The notes under the pieces were generated by a model that was not told where the DNA came from, searched no databases, and saw nothing but the letters and a program-made list of their open reading frames with translations. Below are positions 38,401 to 49,700 of a DNA stretch of 64,000 nucleotides, one piece after another. Position 1 is the stretch's first letter; the number at the start of each line of letters is the position of its first letter. The stretch spans positions 1,426,001 through 1,490,000 of the forward strand of contig WBMV01004888.1 in assembly GCA_013396655.1 (NCBI GenBank), read 5' to 3'. This stretch comes from Campylorhamphus procurvoides (taxonomy: Eukaryota > Chordata > Aves > Passeriformes > Dendrocolaptidae). The position numbers and the translations under genes are program-made.

Positions 38401-41239
38401 TCTGCAGAGCCACCCTCCTGGCTAACAGTCCCCACTCTGTTCTTATCTATTAAGGGGCTTTGCGTAGCATGCAGGCAGCATTTAGGGAAAACAAGTCCCA
38501 AACACAGCTGCTGGTGCATCTGAAAAGGGGTTCAGTGTTGAGCATCATGACACCAACTCCACCTTTTTCCTCCTCCTTGATGAGGGAAGTCACTGGTGCC
38601 TGGCGTCTTCCTGAGCAAAGTCGGGGGTCAGCTCAATGTGGGCAGGCTGAGCCTGGCAAAGGTGTGGCTGCATCCTCTGCCTTGGTGGTAGTTGTGGTAA
38701 TGGCAAGTGGAAAGAAAGGGAACTGTGAGCCCCAGTCCATGCTGTGGCAGGAGACCATCTGAAGCTTAACCCAGGGATATGTGGCCTTTTCTGCTAGAAA
38801 AATCTTGAGTAAAGAGCACATGTTGTAGTAGCTGATGAATTCTGCTCTGTGACATTTCTGCAATAAGGAAAAGGTGGGCAACACCTGATTTCTGAAAAAC
38901 ATTTAGACACTTTTGCAAGGGCTTATGTATTTTTAACCCAGTATCTCATTACCTGCTTTTGAACAAGGTTATTATTCATTCTTTATGAGATCTTCTCCTC
39001 TCTCCCTGTCATCACTTAGCCTTCTTAATTAACAAATGACATCAATTAAAACATCAAATATACTCGGCACAGAACGTGCCAAAGCCACACTCGGTTGTAT
39101 GTTGAAATAAGAACATCCCTGTGTGGCCTGGAGGAGATGAGGGTAGAAAATCTCACCTGAAATGCAACTACTTGCAAACCCTACCTGTAAGTAAGGATGG
39201 CACTTGTCTTGCACAGCAAGACCTGACAATTTAGTTGGTTGGCTACTTAGGGTGGGGAAAAAACTTATTGCTTGGGATTTATCATAATTTAGTCAACTGC
39301 CCCAGGGCTGGTCAGTGCTGAATATCTGGTCTCCCTTGAGAGTCATCAGGAGCTGAAGAGGAGCGAAGAGTATTACCAGAGAGTGATGCAAATCCCTGGT
39401 TTACATACCTATTTTAGGATAGGATGAATCACCCTCTGCTGCGGAGAGGCAGGTAGCTCTGAGGGAAATGAAATCTTCCTGAGCCTTGAATCTCTCTGGA
39501 GTGCTGCATACCCCAGTGACTGCTGTGTCTAGGTAGTTAATTTTTTGACAGCTGAAATTAGCTGAGTTGTTCTAGTGTTTAGTGTGGCATGAGGGCAGGC
39601 CGGCTCTTCATCAGGGGACTCCTTAGGATGCTTAATCAAAATGTATCACAGTAAAGGGTATTTAGAGGGCATGACCATCATTTTCTAGGAACAAATACTT
39701 CTTATCCACTAGGGCCTAGTGGTACAAGCCCTTCACTGTGAACACACTACTTATTTCAGCTCCATTGTATCAGGCAAACTGTAATTTCAGTTCATGCAGA
39801 TGAAGCAGAAATGCAATTTGTCTAGCCCAGAAAAGGCAGGTAATATTCTTCCCTCAAATGTTAATTCACGATGTGACTTTAAGTAAGTCCCTTACCAGTG
39901 CCTCTGCTTTCCCAGGCAGTCTGCAGGAAAGCATTGCCAGTTTGGCAGGGACCTGTTGATTACCCATTATGTCTTTGAATCACAATTTTTCCCTAAAAGC
40001 TGAGGTCAGGGTCTCAAACCCTGTTGTGTTAGAGGCTATAACACAACAAAAAGGGAGTTTGGAGAGGATTTTAGAAATAACAGTACTGTGCAAAATTGCT
40101 AAGACAGATCTATACTTGTTTAAATATACGTATGTCTCGCCCAGTGCGCGCTTCCAGCTGCCAGTCACAGCAACACCTTCCCTTTTGGTAAGATTTTTGT
40201 GTTTTCTATGCTTACTGCCATTATACTCTGGTGCCAGTGCTCAGAAATCCCACAGGAAGGCTCTGTCCCTGCTCCAAACTACAGCAGATCCAAAGCAGAG
40301 TGCAATTTTCTGTGTCCTGGCCACTACAATAAAATCAGAAGGAAATACTTCCCTGGTAAAACACAAACTGTTTGATTAAATGGCTCTTACTTCTCCCAAC
40401 CAAAAGGCAGGCAGAACTGCAGGGCGGCTTTCAGACTTTAATACTGACTTATCAGAGGAAACTTAAAGCTCAATAATTACATTTTTTAAAAACTGTGTGA
40501 TTCATCAGATGTGCATACAAATCAAGGGACTCCGTGACATTAAGCCAAGGTCAGAGAAGATTTTTCAGGAGGCATGCTGATGTTTTGCCTTGATGTAATT
40601 GCAACGTGCATGCCTGGTGGCCGGCTGCTGCTGCCTTTCTCTTTAAGACCTCCCCTTGGTCTGCATCTCTTGCTCAGTGAAGTTTGACTCAGGTGAGGCA
40701 TAAATAATACAATTAAAATGTAGGTCAAATAAGACAGAGTTTGCGTTTGTTGACATAAAATAATTCTGATGGACAAATTCAACATTAGTTTATTTCTTAA
40801 GCCATGCACACACTCAAACTATTTCCAGTAGGTGAAAGCCTAGGATTTAGGAAATCTGTTTGGTTAACTCAAAAGAAGCTTTGTTCGAGATGGTATCTCC
40901 ACTTAGCAAAATACCAAAGTTTAGACTTAAATTCAAGCAAATGCAACAGTCCTGCTAAATATAAAAGGATTTGTTAGGTGTGTAATGGCAGCTTTGCACT
41001 TAAATATTTAGCTAACAAGAGTAGTATTAAACCGATGCTTGTGTGACTTTCTTGAATGGAAACCTGGGAGGGTATTGCATTAGGGAAATATCTCAAATCC
41101 AGGTTGATAAGGTGTTTGGAACACTAGGTGGATGCAGCTGTCTGTGAATGGCTTCTGGTGTGTACCAGGGAGGGGCGTATATGCGGCAGATGACAATTTG
41201 CCTGTTGGGGTGACTGAAAGCCCATTTTTTTTCCTGCAG
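35430..41239. other. Unique non-coding sequence
   Basis: Nothing gene-like is supported. A G/T-rich run at about 36260-36300 repeats the gtttgggttttttt-type word seen elsewhere. The 136-codon plus frame at 39969-40379 has no recognised domain. Confidence 0.5.
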
Positions 41240-41278
41240 GATGTGAAAAGTACATTGGAATCAACAGCCCTGCATAAG
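41240..41278 (+). other. Microexon-like island, 39 nt (unproven)
   Basis: The segment is preceded by a strong acceptor (catttttttttcctgcag) with a branch-like gtgactga about 20-25 nt upstream. It is closed by AAG before gtaaaa. Its length is a multiple of three, and the first frame reads DVKSTLESTALHK. Such short in-frame exons are known in neuronal genes. No host gene is identified here, so this remains a splice-signal observation. Confidence 0.2.
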
Positions 41279-42399
41279 GTAAAAAACCCTTCAAATCTTT
41301 ACACTTGTAGTTATGGGCTCTAAAGTGACTGCTGCCAGTAAGAAAAGACGTCTTAGAGCTTCAACATCTGCTTGGTCCTTGTTAGTAGTTATGCTAAAAA
41401 TTATTAGGAAAAGTGAACAGAAAATACCCCCAGGCTGCTGTTTAAATGCATGGTGTTTCTACATCTTGAGCGCTGTGTGCAATTCGTTTGTCTAGCTCAA
41501 AAATGATCTAACAGAGCTGGGCAACCTCTGAAGCCAGGCAATAAGGATTATCAGTAGTATAGAACAGCTTTTTCTGAGGAGTGGTTAAATGGCTCGTTGG
41601 TGGGGGGAAAAAAGGCATGGGGGAAAGATACATGGAAAAACTATAGAAATACAAGTTTGGTGGAGAGGGAGAGGTGCATACGTCTTACAACTCAGGAATA
41701 TCAAATGAAATTATTGAGTGACACATTCAGTATAAACAAAAGAAGCCTTTGTTGTTTTTTTTTTTTTCTGTCAGTGGTGAATTTTGCTGGCAAAGTCATT
41801 GCCAAAATAGAATCAGATCTTGAATTGCCTTTTGAGTTGGGGAGCAAGAAAAAAAGGTTTTCACAGCAGAGGATCCTCTAACAGAAAAGGGCAGAAAAAC
41901 ATCCTGAACCATCTAGGAAAGATCTTTTGATCAAATTGAGTCCTTGCTATCACAGAAAGGGAGTCTTGTGATCTTCCCCATAGATTTAGGGACCCCCCCT
42001 ATTAAAACGAGTTAACATTTTCCTAAGCTATTCTGGTGATTGGAAATCTGTCCCTGACAGAATGAACCATCTTCTAATTGCCAGTCTTAATTTAGTTGTG
42101 GCTTAGTTAAGTGTATTCAGTGTATTTATTTTTGTACCAGCCTTAACCCTCAGCACAAGAGGCTTTTCTTGCTCCCCTAGTGCTTATTGCCCTCATATAT
42201 TTTGTAAAATTGCAGAAAAAGAGCATTGCAGGGAACCATTCATGGTTAAGTAGTGCTTATCCTCACTTCAAAGCCAAGCCAGTCATCCTGATAAAATTCC
42301 TGATTGGTGTTTGTGCAACTCATTTATGAAGATGTTGAGCTGTGGAAACATCCACACTGCACGCAGCAGATGCATGCTGGTGTTTTCCTTCCCCACCTT

Positions 42400-43940
42400 T
42401 GCATTAAGGAATAGAAAATGTGCTGCTTCTCTTTTAACTTCAAAGGGGAGAATTAAAAAGGAATGTAGAAGAATGAGAAATCTTACTCTCTAGCCATCTA
42501 GGCAAACCAGAAAGGAATAAATACATAAAAGGAACAGTCAAAAGGGTCAAATTCTTGGATTATAGCATAAATGCTTTAAGTAGAAGCTCACAGTAAATGT
42601 GTGTTACTCATGAGAAAAAAAAAATTAAAGGGATTACAGTCAAACTGTGTAATAAAAGAAGTCACTGAGGAAAGCTATAAATGGTGTTTCAACATTCATG
42701 TACACACATGAAAAGACGTGCCCAAATTCTGGAAATTTAAATGCTAAACCCTATGAAGAAGAGCCACAGGCAAAAAAAAATAAAAAAGGGGGGGGGGGGA
42801 GTAGGGGGACCTGAACTTGCTAAATGCACTTTCCACCTTCTTTATATATCAGAAATAGGGATGTTGCTGATTTTTTCTGTAGGGATAGTAAATGATTGAA
42901 GCATAGTCAGGGGCATCCAGAAAAAGATCAGACTATGTAACAAAAAGGCATTAAAAAATTCATTTTGATGAAACTGGGGAGCTTTTCCGTATTGCAACAT
43001 TTCTTTCCAGAGTATATTTCTGACAATCTAAGCCTAATTAAGTTTACTGATAGAAAAGTTTTCCAAATAAATTAACAGGAAGAATAGGAAGCAATTGTTA
43101 AAACTAATATTCACAGAAGAGGTGTTAAGGAATGTAAGTCTGAAAGTACTGATGTACCAGCTGTGTTGTTTTCATAAATAGTCCTTGGTACCAGGAGAAT
43201 GGAAAGTGGTAAATATAACAAATGTTTTTGGAGTAAAGTCTGGAAGCATCTGGTGTAAACTATAATTAAGAGTGGAATGAGTAAATGTTTGGATAAATAT
43301 GATCCAGTGGGGGTGAAAAACCAACTATGTAGCTTTTATAAAACTCTTTACCATACAAATCTATTGAAGCTGTCTGTAGCAATGTATGTATTAATAAGGA
43401 GAAACCAATAAACACAAAGCACTAGATTTTTTAAATCTTTTGACAAAATCTCTTTGACCAAAGCATTCTAGAGATATCATGGGATAAGTGAAAAGGTTAA
43501 TTAATTTGTATATCTTGTTCCCAGTTATTAAGTATTTGCACTTAATTTATTCCCAATACAGTTTTTTCCCCTCTTGAAAGAGTAGCAATGAGTAGAGAAT
43601 AAATGGAAGTCCATACAATGGACATTCAGTAGTGATGGACCTGGTATGCTTTGCATAGTCACAGGTGACTGCAAAAGGAACGATTGGGAAGCAATGAAAT
43701 TTCCTGGTGTTCACATGCTAGTCCAGAGACACAAATCTAAAATTGCCATTGAAGACATCAAGTGACTGGCTGAAAACCCAGTAGACAGAATTCAGTGTCA
43801 CTAAATGAAAAGTAATACAATGGAAATGGTGCTAAGTATGTGTACATAATAAGGGGTTTAGGTGAATAGTTTTCCAGAAAAAGATGATTAAATTATTATG
43901 ATTAGTTCAATGAAAACAAGAGCCAATGGTTTTTCTACCC
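42400..43940 (+). mobile_element. Ancient, decayed CR1-type LINE with reverse transcriptase remnants
   Basis: Several blocks match CR1-clade reverse transcriptase in order on the plus strand. At 43188-43229 the reading is VPGEWKVVNITNVF. At about 43235-43320 comes a KHLV, stop, TIIK block. At about 43347-43375 there is a TNLLKL block. At 43422-43463 comes DFLN followed, after a one-base shift, by FDKISLTKA, and at 43788-43820 FSVTK, stop, KVI. The intervals correspond to the family's usual order, with stops and frameshifts throughout. The catalytic DD box is not recognisable. The core 43170-43830 is well supported; the ends are guesses. It is dead, and much older than the CR1 copies at 7.7 and 45 kb. 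Confidence 0.8.
42772..42806. repeat. A-run followed by 12-G homopolymer
   Basis: An A-rich tract turns into twelve consecutive G at 42788-42799, followed closely by a second G5 run. It is a homopolymer tract within the outer part of the old CR1, and potentially able to form a G-quadruplex. Confidence 0.85.
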
Positions 43941-44480
43941 CTCTTCTCCCATTAAAAGTTATAATATCTTTCTAAGAAGGCTATAGATCCTGCTAGGTAT
44001 CAAGCTCCTTCTTCAAATAACCTCCCCTTCATAAAAGTGTGGACCTGGGGTATTATAGTGCCTCTGTGTCTAAGACAATTTTGCATTTTCCTGTTTCAAA
44101 ATACTGAGCTCTTCAATTTAGTTGACTTCCACAACTATTTTCTCTAGTTTATCAAAATTTGTCAATCCAGATCTGGAAACAGAAAACCATACATGTCAAA
44201 GTGAAACACTCCATCTGGGCAATGGAAGTAATTAACCACAGGAAGAGATTGCCTGTAGGTGACAGTGAATCATCCTTCACATCAACTTTTTTGAGTGAGA
44301 TTGAACTACTCTGCTGCGAGGTCTGTGCTAGTTCAGAAGTAGGATGCTGGGCTTGACACTGCTGAATTCCTCTGCTCCACACTACCCCCCTCAGCTCCCC
44401 TGCTGCCTCTTTCCTCCCCATCATCTCTACTGTACATGCACTTCTCCCTGACAAAACACTGTATGAAACGTATTGCATTT

Positions 44481-44702
44481 ACTAATTAGGGTAGCAGTTA
44501 CTAATTAAGTTTAAATTCCAATGTACCAATCAAATTTTATTTCCTAATTGTGCTACATTATCACTAATTAGAATAGCAGTTTTTACTTAATGGATTATAT
44601 TTAAATTAAGATGTCTCCATCCAATGTTTTTTCCTACTTACGTTTTAACTAATTGGTACTGCAATTATTAAGTTATGTTGAAATTGAAATGTATCAGGCT
44701 GG
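44481..44702 (+). repeat. Decayed tandem array, three AT-rich copies of about 85 bp
   Basis: Three successive segments start alike and share internal landmarks: actaattagggtagcagtt at 44481, actaattagaatagcagttt at 44563 and actaattggtactgcaatta at 44648. Each is followed by a ttaa-rich part, then a CCAATGT or AAATGTA word. Units are 82, 85 and about 55 bp, the last apparently truncated. Each copy carries TAATTA/TAATTG homeodomain-type cores. The array sits between two CR1 elements. The relationship is read by eye and the copies are strongly diverged. Confidence 0.65.
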
Positions 44703-45034
44703 TAGGGAATCATATGATATTTTGCTTATGTCTGTATGATACTAGTAGGAATGATTAAGATACAGTCCAGTTAATTAGTTCTGGAATCAAAATAATTTCA
44801 TAAGTGTTTGAATAAGAAGTGGGTGTATGCTGGTCCCTTGCCACAGTATTAAGGAGGAGCTTATTATGAGCTCAGCAGAAATCTAATGTAGTTTGGTACT
44901 AATCAGCTCAGATTCAATCTGCAGATATTTAAGCACAGCTTTAGAAGGGCATTTAAATATATACTTATATTTAAGTATGTTCTTAATGATTGCCCTATGT
45001 TTCTGAATCAAAGTCCTTTGAGTCCTGTTTGTGC

Positions 45035-45069
45035 ACATTTTAAATCACAGTGTAACATTTTAAATCACA
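45035..45069 (+). repeat. 15-bp direct repeat, 20-bp period, at CR1 3' end
   Basis: The word acattttaaatcaca occurs exactly at 45035-45049 and 45055-45069, immediately before the CR1 terminus. CR1 elements often end in short tandem repeats, so this may be slippage of the 3' tail or a duplication of the target DNA. Confidence 0.9.
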
Positions 45070-45765
45070 TAGAATGGGTAAAATTGGAAGGGACTGCTGA
45101 AGGTCATCTAGTCCAGCCTCCCTGCTCAAGCAGGTTTCCCCAGAGCACTGGATTGTGTTCTGAATTGTGTCCAGATGGTTCTTTAATATCTCCAGTGAGG
45201 GAGACTTCAGTACTGGATGCAGCACTCCAGGTCAGGCCTCACTAAGACTGAGTAAAGAGGCAGGATCACCTCTCTGATCTGTTGGCAATGCTCTTCCTAA
45301 TGCAGCCCAGGATACCCTTGGCCTTCTTGCCCACCAGGACATGCTGGCTCATGGACAGCTTGTTGTCCACCAGGACCCCGCAGGTCCTTCTCTGCAGAGC
45401 TGCTTTCCAGCAGGTCAGACCCCAGCCTGTGCTGGTGCAGGGGGTTAGTCTTCCCTGGGTGCAGGACCTTGCATTTGCCTTTGTTGAAATTCAAGCAGTT
45501 CTCTGCCCACCTCCAACCTGCTGAGGTCCCTCTGAAGGGCTGCACAGCCCTCTGGGCTATCGGCTACTCCTCCCAGCTTTGTGTCATCAGTGAACTTGCT
45601 GAGGCGGCACCTGCTCCTTCATCCAAGTCATTGACGAACATGTTAAACAATAGTGGACTCCATGTTGGACCTTGGGGAACACCATTAGTGACAGACCTCC
45701 AACTAGACTGCCACTTATCATAACTGTCTGAGGTCTGCCATTCAGGCAGTTCTCAATCCACCAGT
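45066..45765 (-). mobile_element. CR1 LINE with reverse transcriptase C-terminal part, minus strand, internally deleted
   Basis: Read on the minus strand, 45669-45695 encodes SVTNGVPQG and is followed by [11 protein letters not shown]. The catalytic FTDDTKLG box lies at about 45571-45594, shifted by one base relative to the preceding block. Further on come FNKGKCKVLH and a LLESSSAEKDL block (within 45297-45545). This order is that of the CR1 pol reverse transcriptase from the palm region to its C-terminus. The 3' end is at about 45066, with the typical ggaagggac wording. Between about 45203 and 45212 the sequence jumps from 3'-terminal wording straight to wording normally several hundred bases upstream, so much of the 3' region is missing. 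Frameshifts make it non-functional. Confidence 0.95.
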
Positions 45766-45769
45766 ATTT

Positions 45770-46371
45770 TGGTGATGGCTAATGGAAAAAGAGCTTTGAA
45801 ATGTTACTGACCATGCTGTATCCTATTCTGTAACACCATCCAAACAGAAGTTGATAATTCTTCACAAACATAAGACAATTTCCAAGTGTTGACAATTAGT
45901 AAAGAAGTAGACAACTGTTTTAAATCAAAATCCAGAGCAGAAGTCTATTACCAAGCCAGCTAAAGCATAGAGAGGGAATCATGGCTGGCTAAGGGAGTTG
46001 TGCTTCTTGCTGTCTGCTCATGGTGACATTAAAGCAGGATCTGTGGGACAGCATTTCAGACTAGAGCAAAAGTCATGACCTGGGGATTTTAAAGCCACAG
46101 CCCTTCAGAGGAGCACAGTATACAAGCTGCAGGCCACACTTGTCCTTCACCACCTCTGCTCACCGAGAGCACAAGGCTCTGCACTTGTGAGCAGTATGCA
46201 TGGAGATGTAGAGCTACAGTCTTGGAAAACCCCTGTATATTTTTCTTTCAGTGCCATTATGAACTTAAAGAGGAGCTGGGGTGGCTTTTGATAGGTACCT
46301 ATACACATATCTGTATTTGCCAGAATCTGTGCATGTTTACACATTTTTGAAAGGGTAGGCACGCTGTGGTG
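45770..46371. other. Unique non-coding sequence
   Basis: Flank of the CR1 insertion. I see no repeat, gene signal or clear target-site duplication in it. Confidence 0.5.
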
Positions 46372-46716
46372 TCATGCAAACAAGGGGTGGGTGAGCAAAT
46401 GAATCAGGTCTGCTGTCTTTGACAAAAGCAGTTTTGGTAGGGAGACATTACCTTCTGCATCCTTCAGCCTAGACTTGGCTGCATTTACAAGCTGCAGGAC
46501 ATTCTTGTGGAAACTCTGCCTTTTATTTTTGTGATCCAGCATACAAATCTTGACTACTTGAAAGCTGCTGGGCAGTTTTGTAACAGCATCATGACAGAAG
46601 TAAATATCTGGGAAAAGAAGTCTGTAATGACTGACTACTAACTTCAGAGTTGCAATGTTACTAAGAACAGGTGGGGGTGGATATAATGATTCAATTGATT
46701 TGTAACAGGTGAACAA
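46372..46716 (-). other. 114-codon open frame, minus strand (unrecognised)
   Basis: The frame is long for such AT-rich DNA. Its second half looks helical and charged (QSFHKNVLQLVNAAKSRLKD). An AAG before gtaatg donor lies inside it (complement of about 46448-46456), preceded by a mediocre gcccagcag acceptor. A chance frame is the default reading. No family is recognised. Confidence 0.12.
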
Positions 46717-46719
46717 CCT

Positions 46720-49700
46720 TCCTCACAATAGGTGATGTTAAAGAGAAACCAGGTAGATACAATAAATAAATGAAATAAAATGAGGGTTAAATTAGGAGGA
46801 CAAGGTACTGAAGCTTCATAGATACAAAGCCCCTTAAAAATGTGATTAAATGTAAAGTTTTGAATCCCTGAGATTTTAAAAATATTTCAGCAATATCAGC
46901 TCATCTCACTTCATCACCACATGAGACAGTAAATTTCAGAAATGGGTCACATTCAGCAATACCTTCACTTCCTCACAGCCTGTGTTTTCTGGGCTTTACA
47001 GGACCAGACTGGAACTCCAGAGAAATCCATTAATGGGCCTGAGTCCTTTCAAAAAGCCTGCACTGTTTAAGGACAAATGTGAAAGGAAAGATACCAGAAA
47101 GTCAGATTGTCCTCATATTAAACAAAATCGAGTTTTGAAAGTCCTGTAACAGCCAATGTCATCGAAAGCTCTTAGAGTATTGAAAAAGAACAGAAAATGT
47201 CAATGGAAAACTACTTAACAGAGGCAGAAGGATCAGTGTGAGAGGTAGGAAATGATAAGCAATGTATGTTTGAGAGACTGATTGTGTCCTTCATTGTAAT
47301 GCAGCTATAGACATGAAGGCAGATGCTGTATGATTATTCTTTAACAGTGAACTATGAGGGGATTTTATCCATTTTCTTTCTAATTTACTCTGACTTTGTA
47401 AAACTGTGGTACTCCAAGCTTTGTTCCAGCATGCTAAGGATTCGTGTCTGTACAACATGAAAAAATGATGAAAGACCTGAGCTGTATTTTCACACCAGTG
47501 TAACTTATTTTAAAGCACAATGTGGAGTCTTTTTCCAACAAATTTTGTCAGCTTTTTAGAACGTAGCTGCTTATGACTGAAATGCTGAACCCAGCTGAGA
47601 GTCATGGCCAAGCAAATTTCTCAGAGTTGGGTCAGCTCCAAATGGACACTACAAATCTGCCTTTAGGTGAACACACAAGGGATGCAAGCAAGCATTTTTG
47701 GGCTACCCATACTTAATATAGGGTGTGCATCCATCCTCAAAATATCTGCATTTCATCCTATGGTTTAATTAGCAATAGAAACAGGGAGAGACACATTGGG
47801 TTAGACAAACAATCTGTAAAATTGCGTGGAGATATCCTGATTTACTGCAGTTAAGAAGCTGGCACCTGCACTCTATCCAAGAAATTATTTCATGGTCTGC
47901 AATTCAATGACCACCTTTGACACTTACAGAAGGTGCCTTCAGCTAAATCATATAGGGACAAGTAGGAACATTTCTGGTTGTGTTAGTCACTGTGAGAATA
48001 TGATGTCATATCACTTCATAACTTTTTTGAGCTACGTATTGATGTTTCCACATATTTCTGTTTTCTTAAACTCATGGGGTTTAACACACCAGCCTTGGAG
48101 AAAAAAAAAATAAAATCATTGCCCTTGGAGTTGCAGTCATCCAGAGTAAAAAATGCCCTGATTCAGACTAAAGAATAGAAAGAAGACATTGTACATCTTA
48201 AATGAATGCTGTAGCCATAAGGCTGCGTGAAGGAAAAGCTTAAATTTTGTTTACAATGAAGGGGGGAACCCGAAACTGTGGGTTTTTGAAAAATTGTCAA
48301 GTGGAGTTTGGTCATGCTCCACATTATGGCTCAAGATTTTCAGACCTACTGTGAAATGTGTACAGGCTCGTTGTCTAGTCAGTTTTATATTCAAAGAGCT
48401 ATCTAAATCTGGAGTATAACAATGCTCATGCATTCTTTCATAAAAACATTGAGCGTTAAATGGTAAAAAATCAGTAGGGAAGCATTACTATTAGAGGCTC
48501 TGATTGCAAAATCTGAGCTTTGATGTGCTATTTCTGCTCTCAGTAATTTAAAATGTTTGAAAAAATATATAAAACACCATATATGCACGCATGTGTGTGA
48601 ATGTTTATGATAATTGTGACGAACTAGCTGGTAAAACTGAGGAGCTGATATTTGTTAAGTTAGACAGAATTTACACCAAACTGTATTTGTCTGTAATTCC
48701 AGTGGAGAAATATCTTCTTATGCATCTCTGAAAATCCTACAGCACATCCCTCAGCTCCACAGATGAGACTTCATTTGCTAAAAGAACAGTTGGCAGCACA
48801 GACCATCCTGAGCTTTGTGGGCTATGTGTCTTCAAGGGACAGGATTTTGCAAATACTCCCTCTGCACTAAGATGCTCAACCAGTCTTCCCAGCAACATTA
48901 AAAATGTAAAGGTGTGCCTGCTTATGAAATATAGCTATACAATAACTTTCACATTTAAAAAGCAACAGAAAGTTTTCCAGCTGTGATCAGCATAGTGTAA
49001 GAATATGGTACCACTCTCAGCATTCATCTCTGAAGGCAATAACACTCCGGCCTCCCTTGCTTCCTCTCTGAAGCATTCTTCTCCACACCTGATGGTCTCT
49101 GTTGTTAGAGGCAAGTACCCTTCATTGCTTGTTAGCTTCTCAAACTGACTGAAAAATCCAGACCCAAAAAGGAGGCCAGCACCAGTATAAATCCTCCCTT
49201 TTCCTACACAGGGAAAATACATTTGTAGGTGCAATCCACACAAAAATCTCCAGCACAGTTTTGCTGAAGATAAGAGAAATATTTCTCATATGAATGCAAC
49301 AAATACCTGCCAGCTTTCTGACTGAGCAGCAGGTCATAAAGCAAGTAGAGCTCAGAAAAGCAGAGGCATATATAAGCATCAGAATGAGAGGTGAGAGTTA
49401 AAAACAGCTTTTGTACGTATGGGAGAGGAAAACAGCTGAATAAAACACACACACTCAACATTAGCACCAGCATGGTTTGCTGCCCAGCGAAATGCAAAGC
49501 CATATGTGTGGGGCGAAAGAAAACGGCCGCACTGATTTTCAGAGCTGGAAGAAAAACCAACAGGGAAAGCGAAGGAAGGAGAGTTGTGAGCAGCAACTAC
49601 TGGATGTTGCCAAGCAATTTGGGACTAGAAAGGCTGTGAGATGATGTGGGAAGAGAATAAGAGTTGCATCGTGATGTGTTTGCCTTCAGTGAAAACTCAG

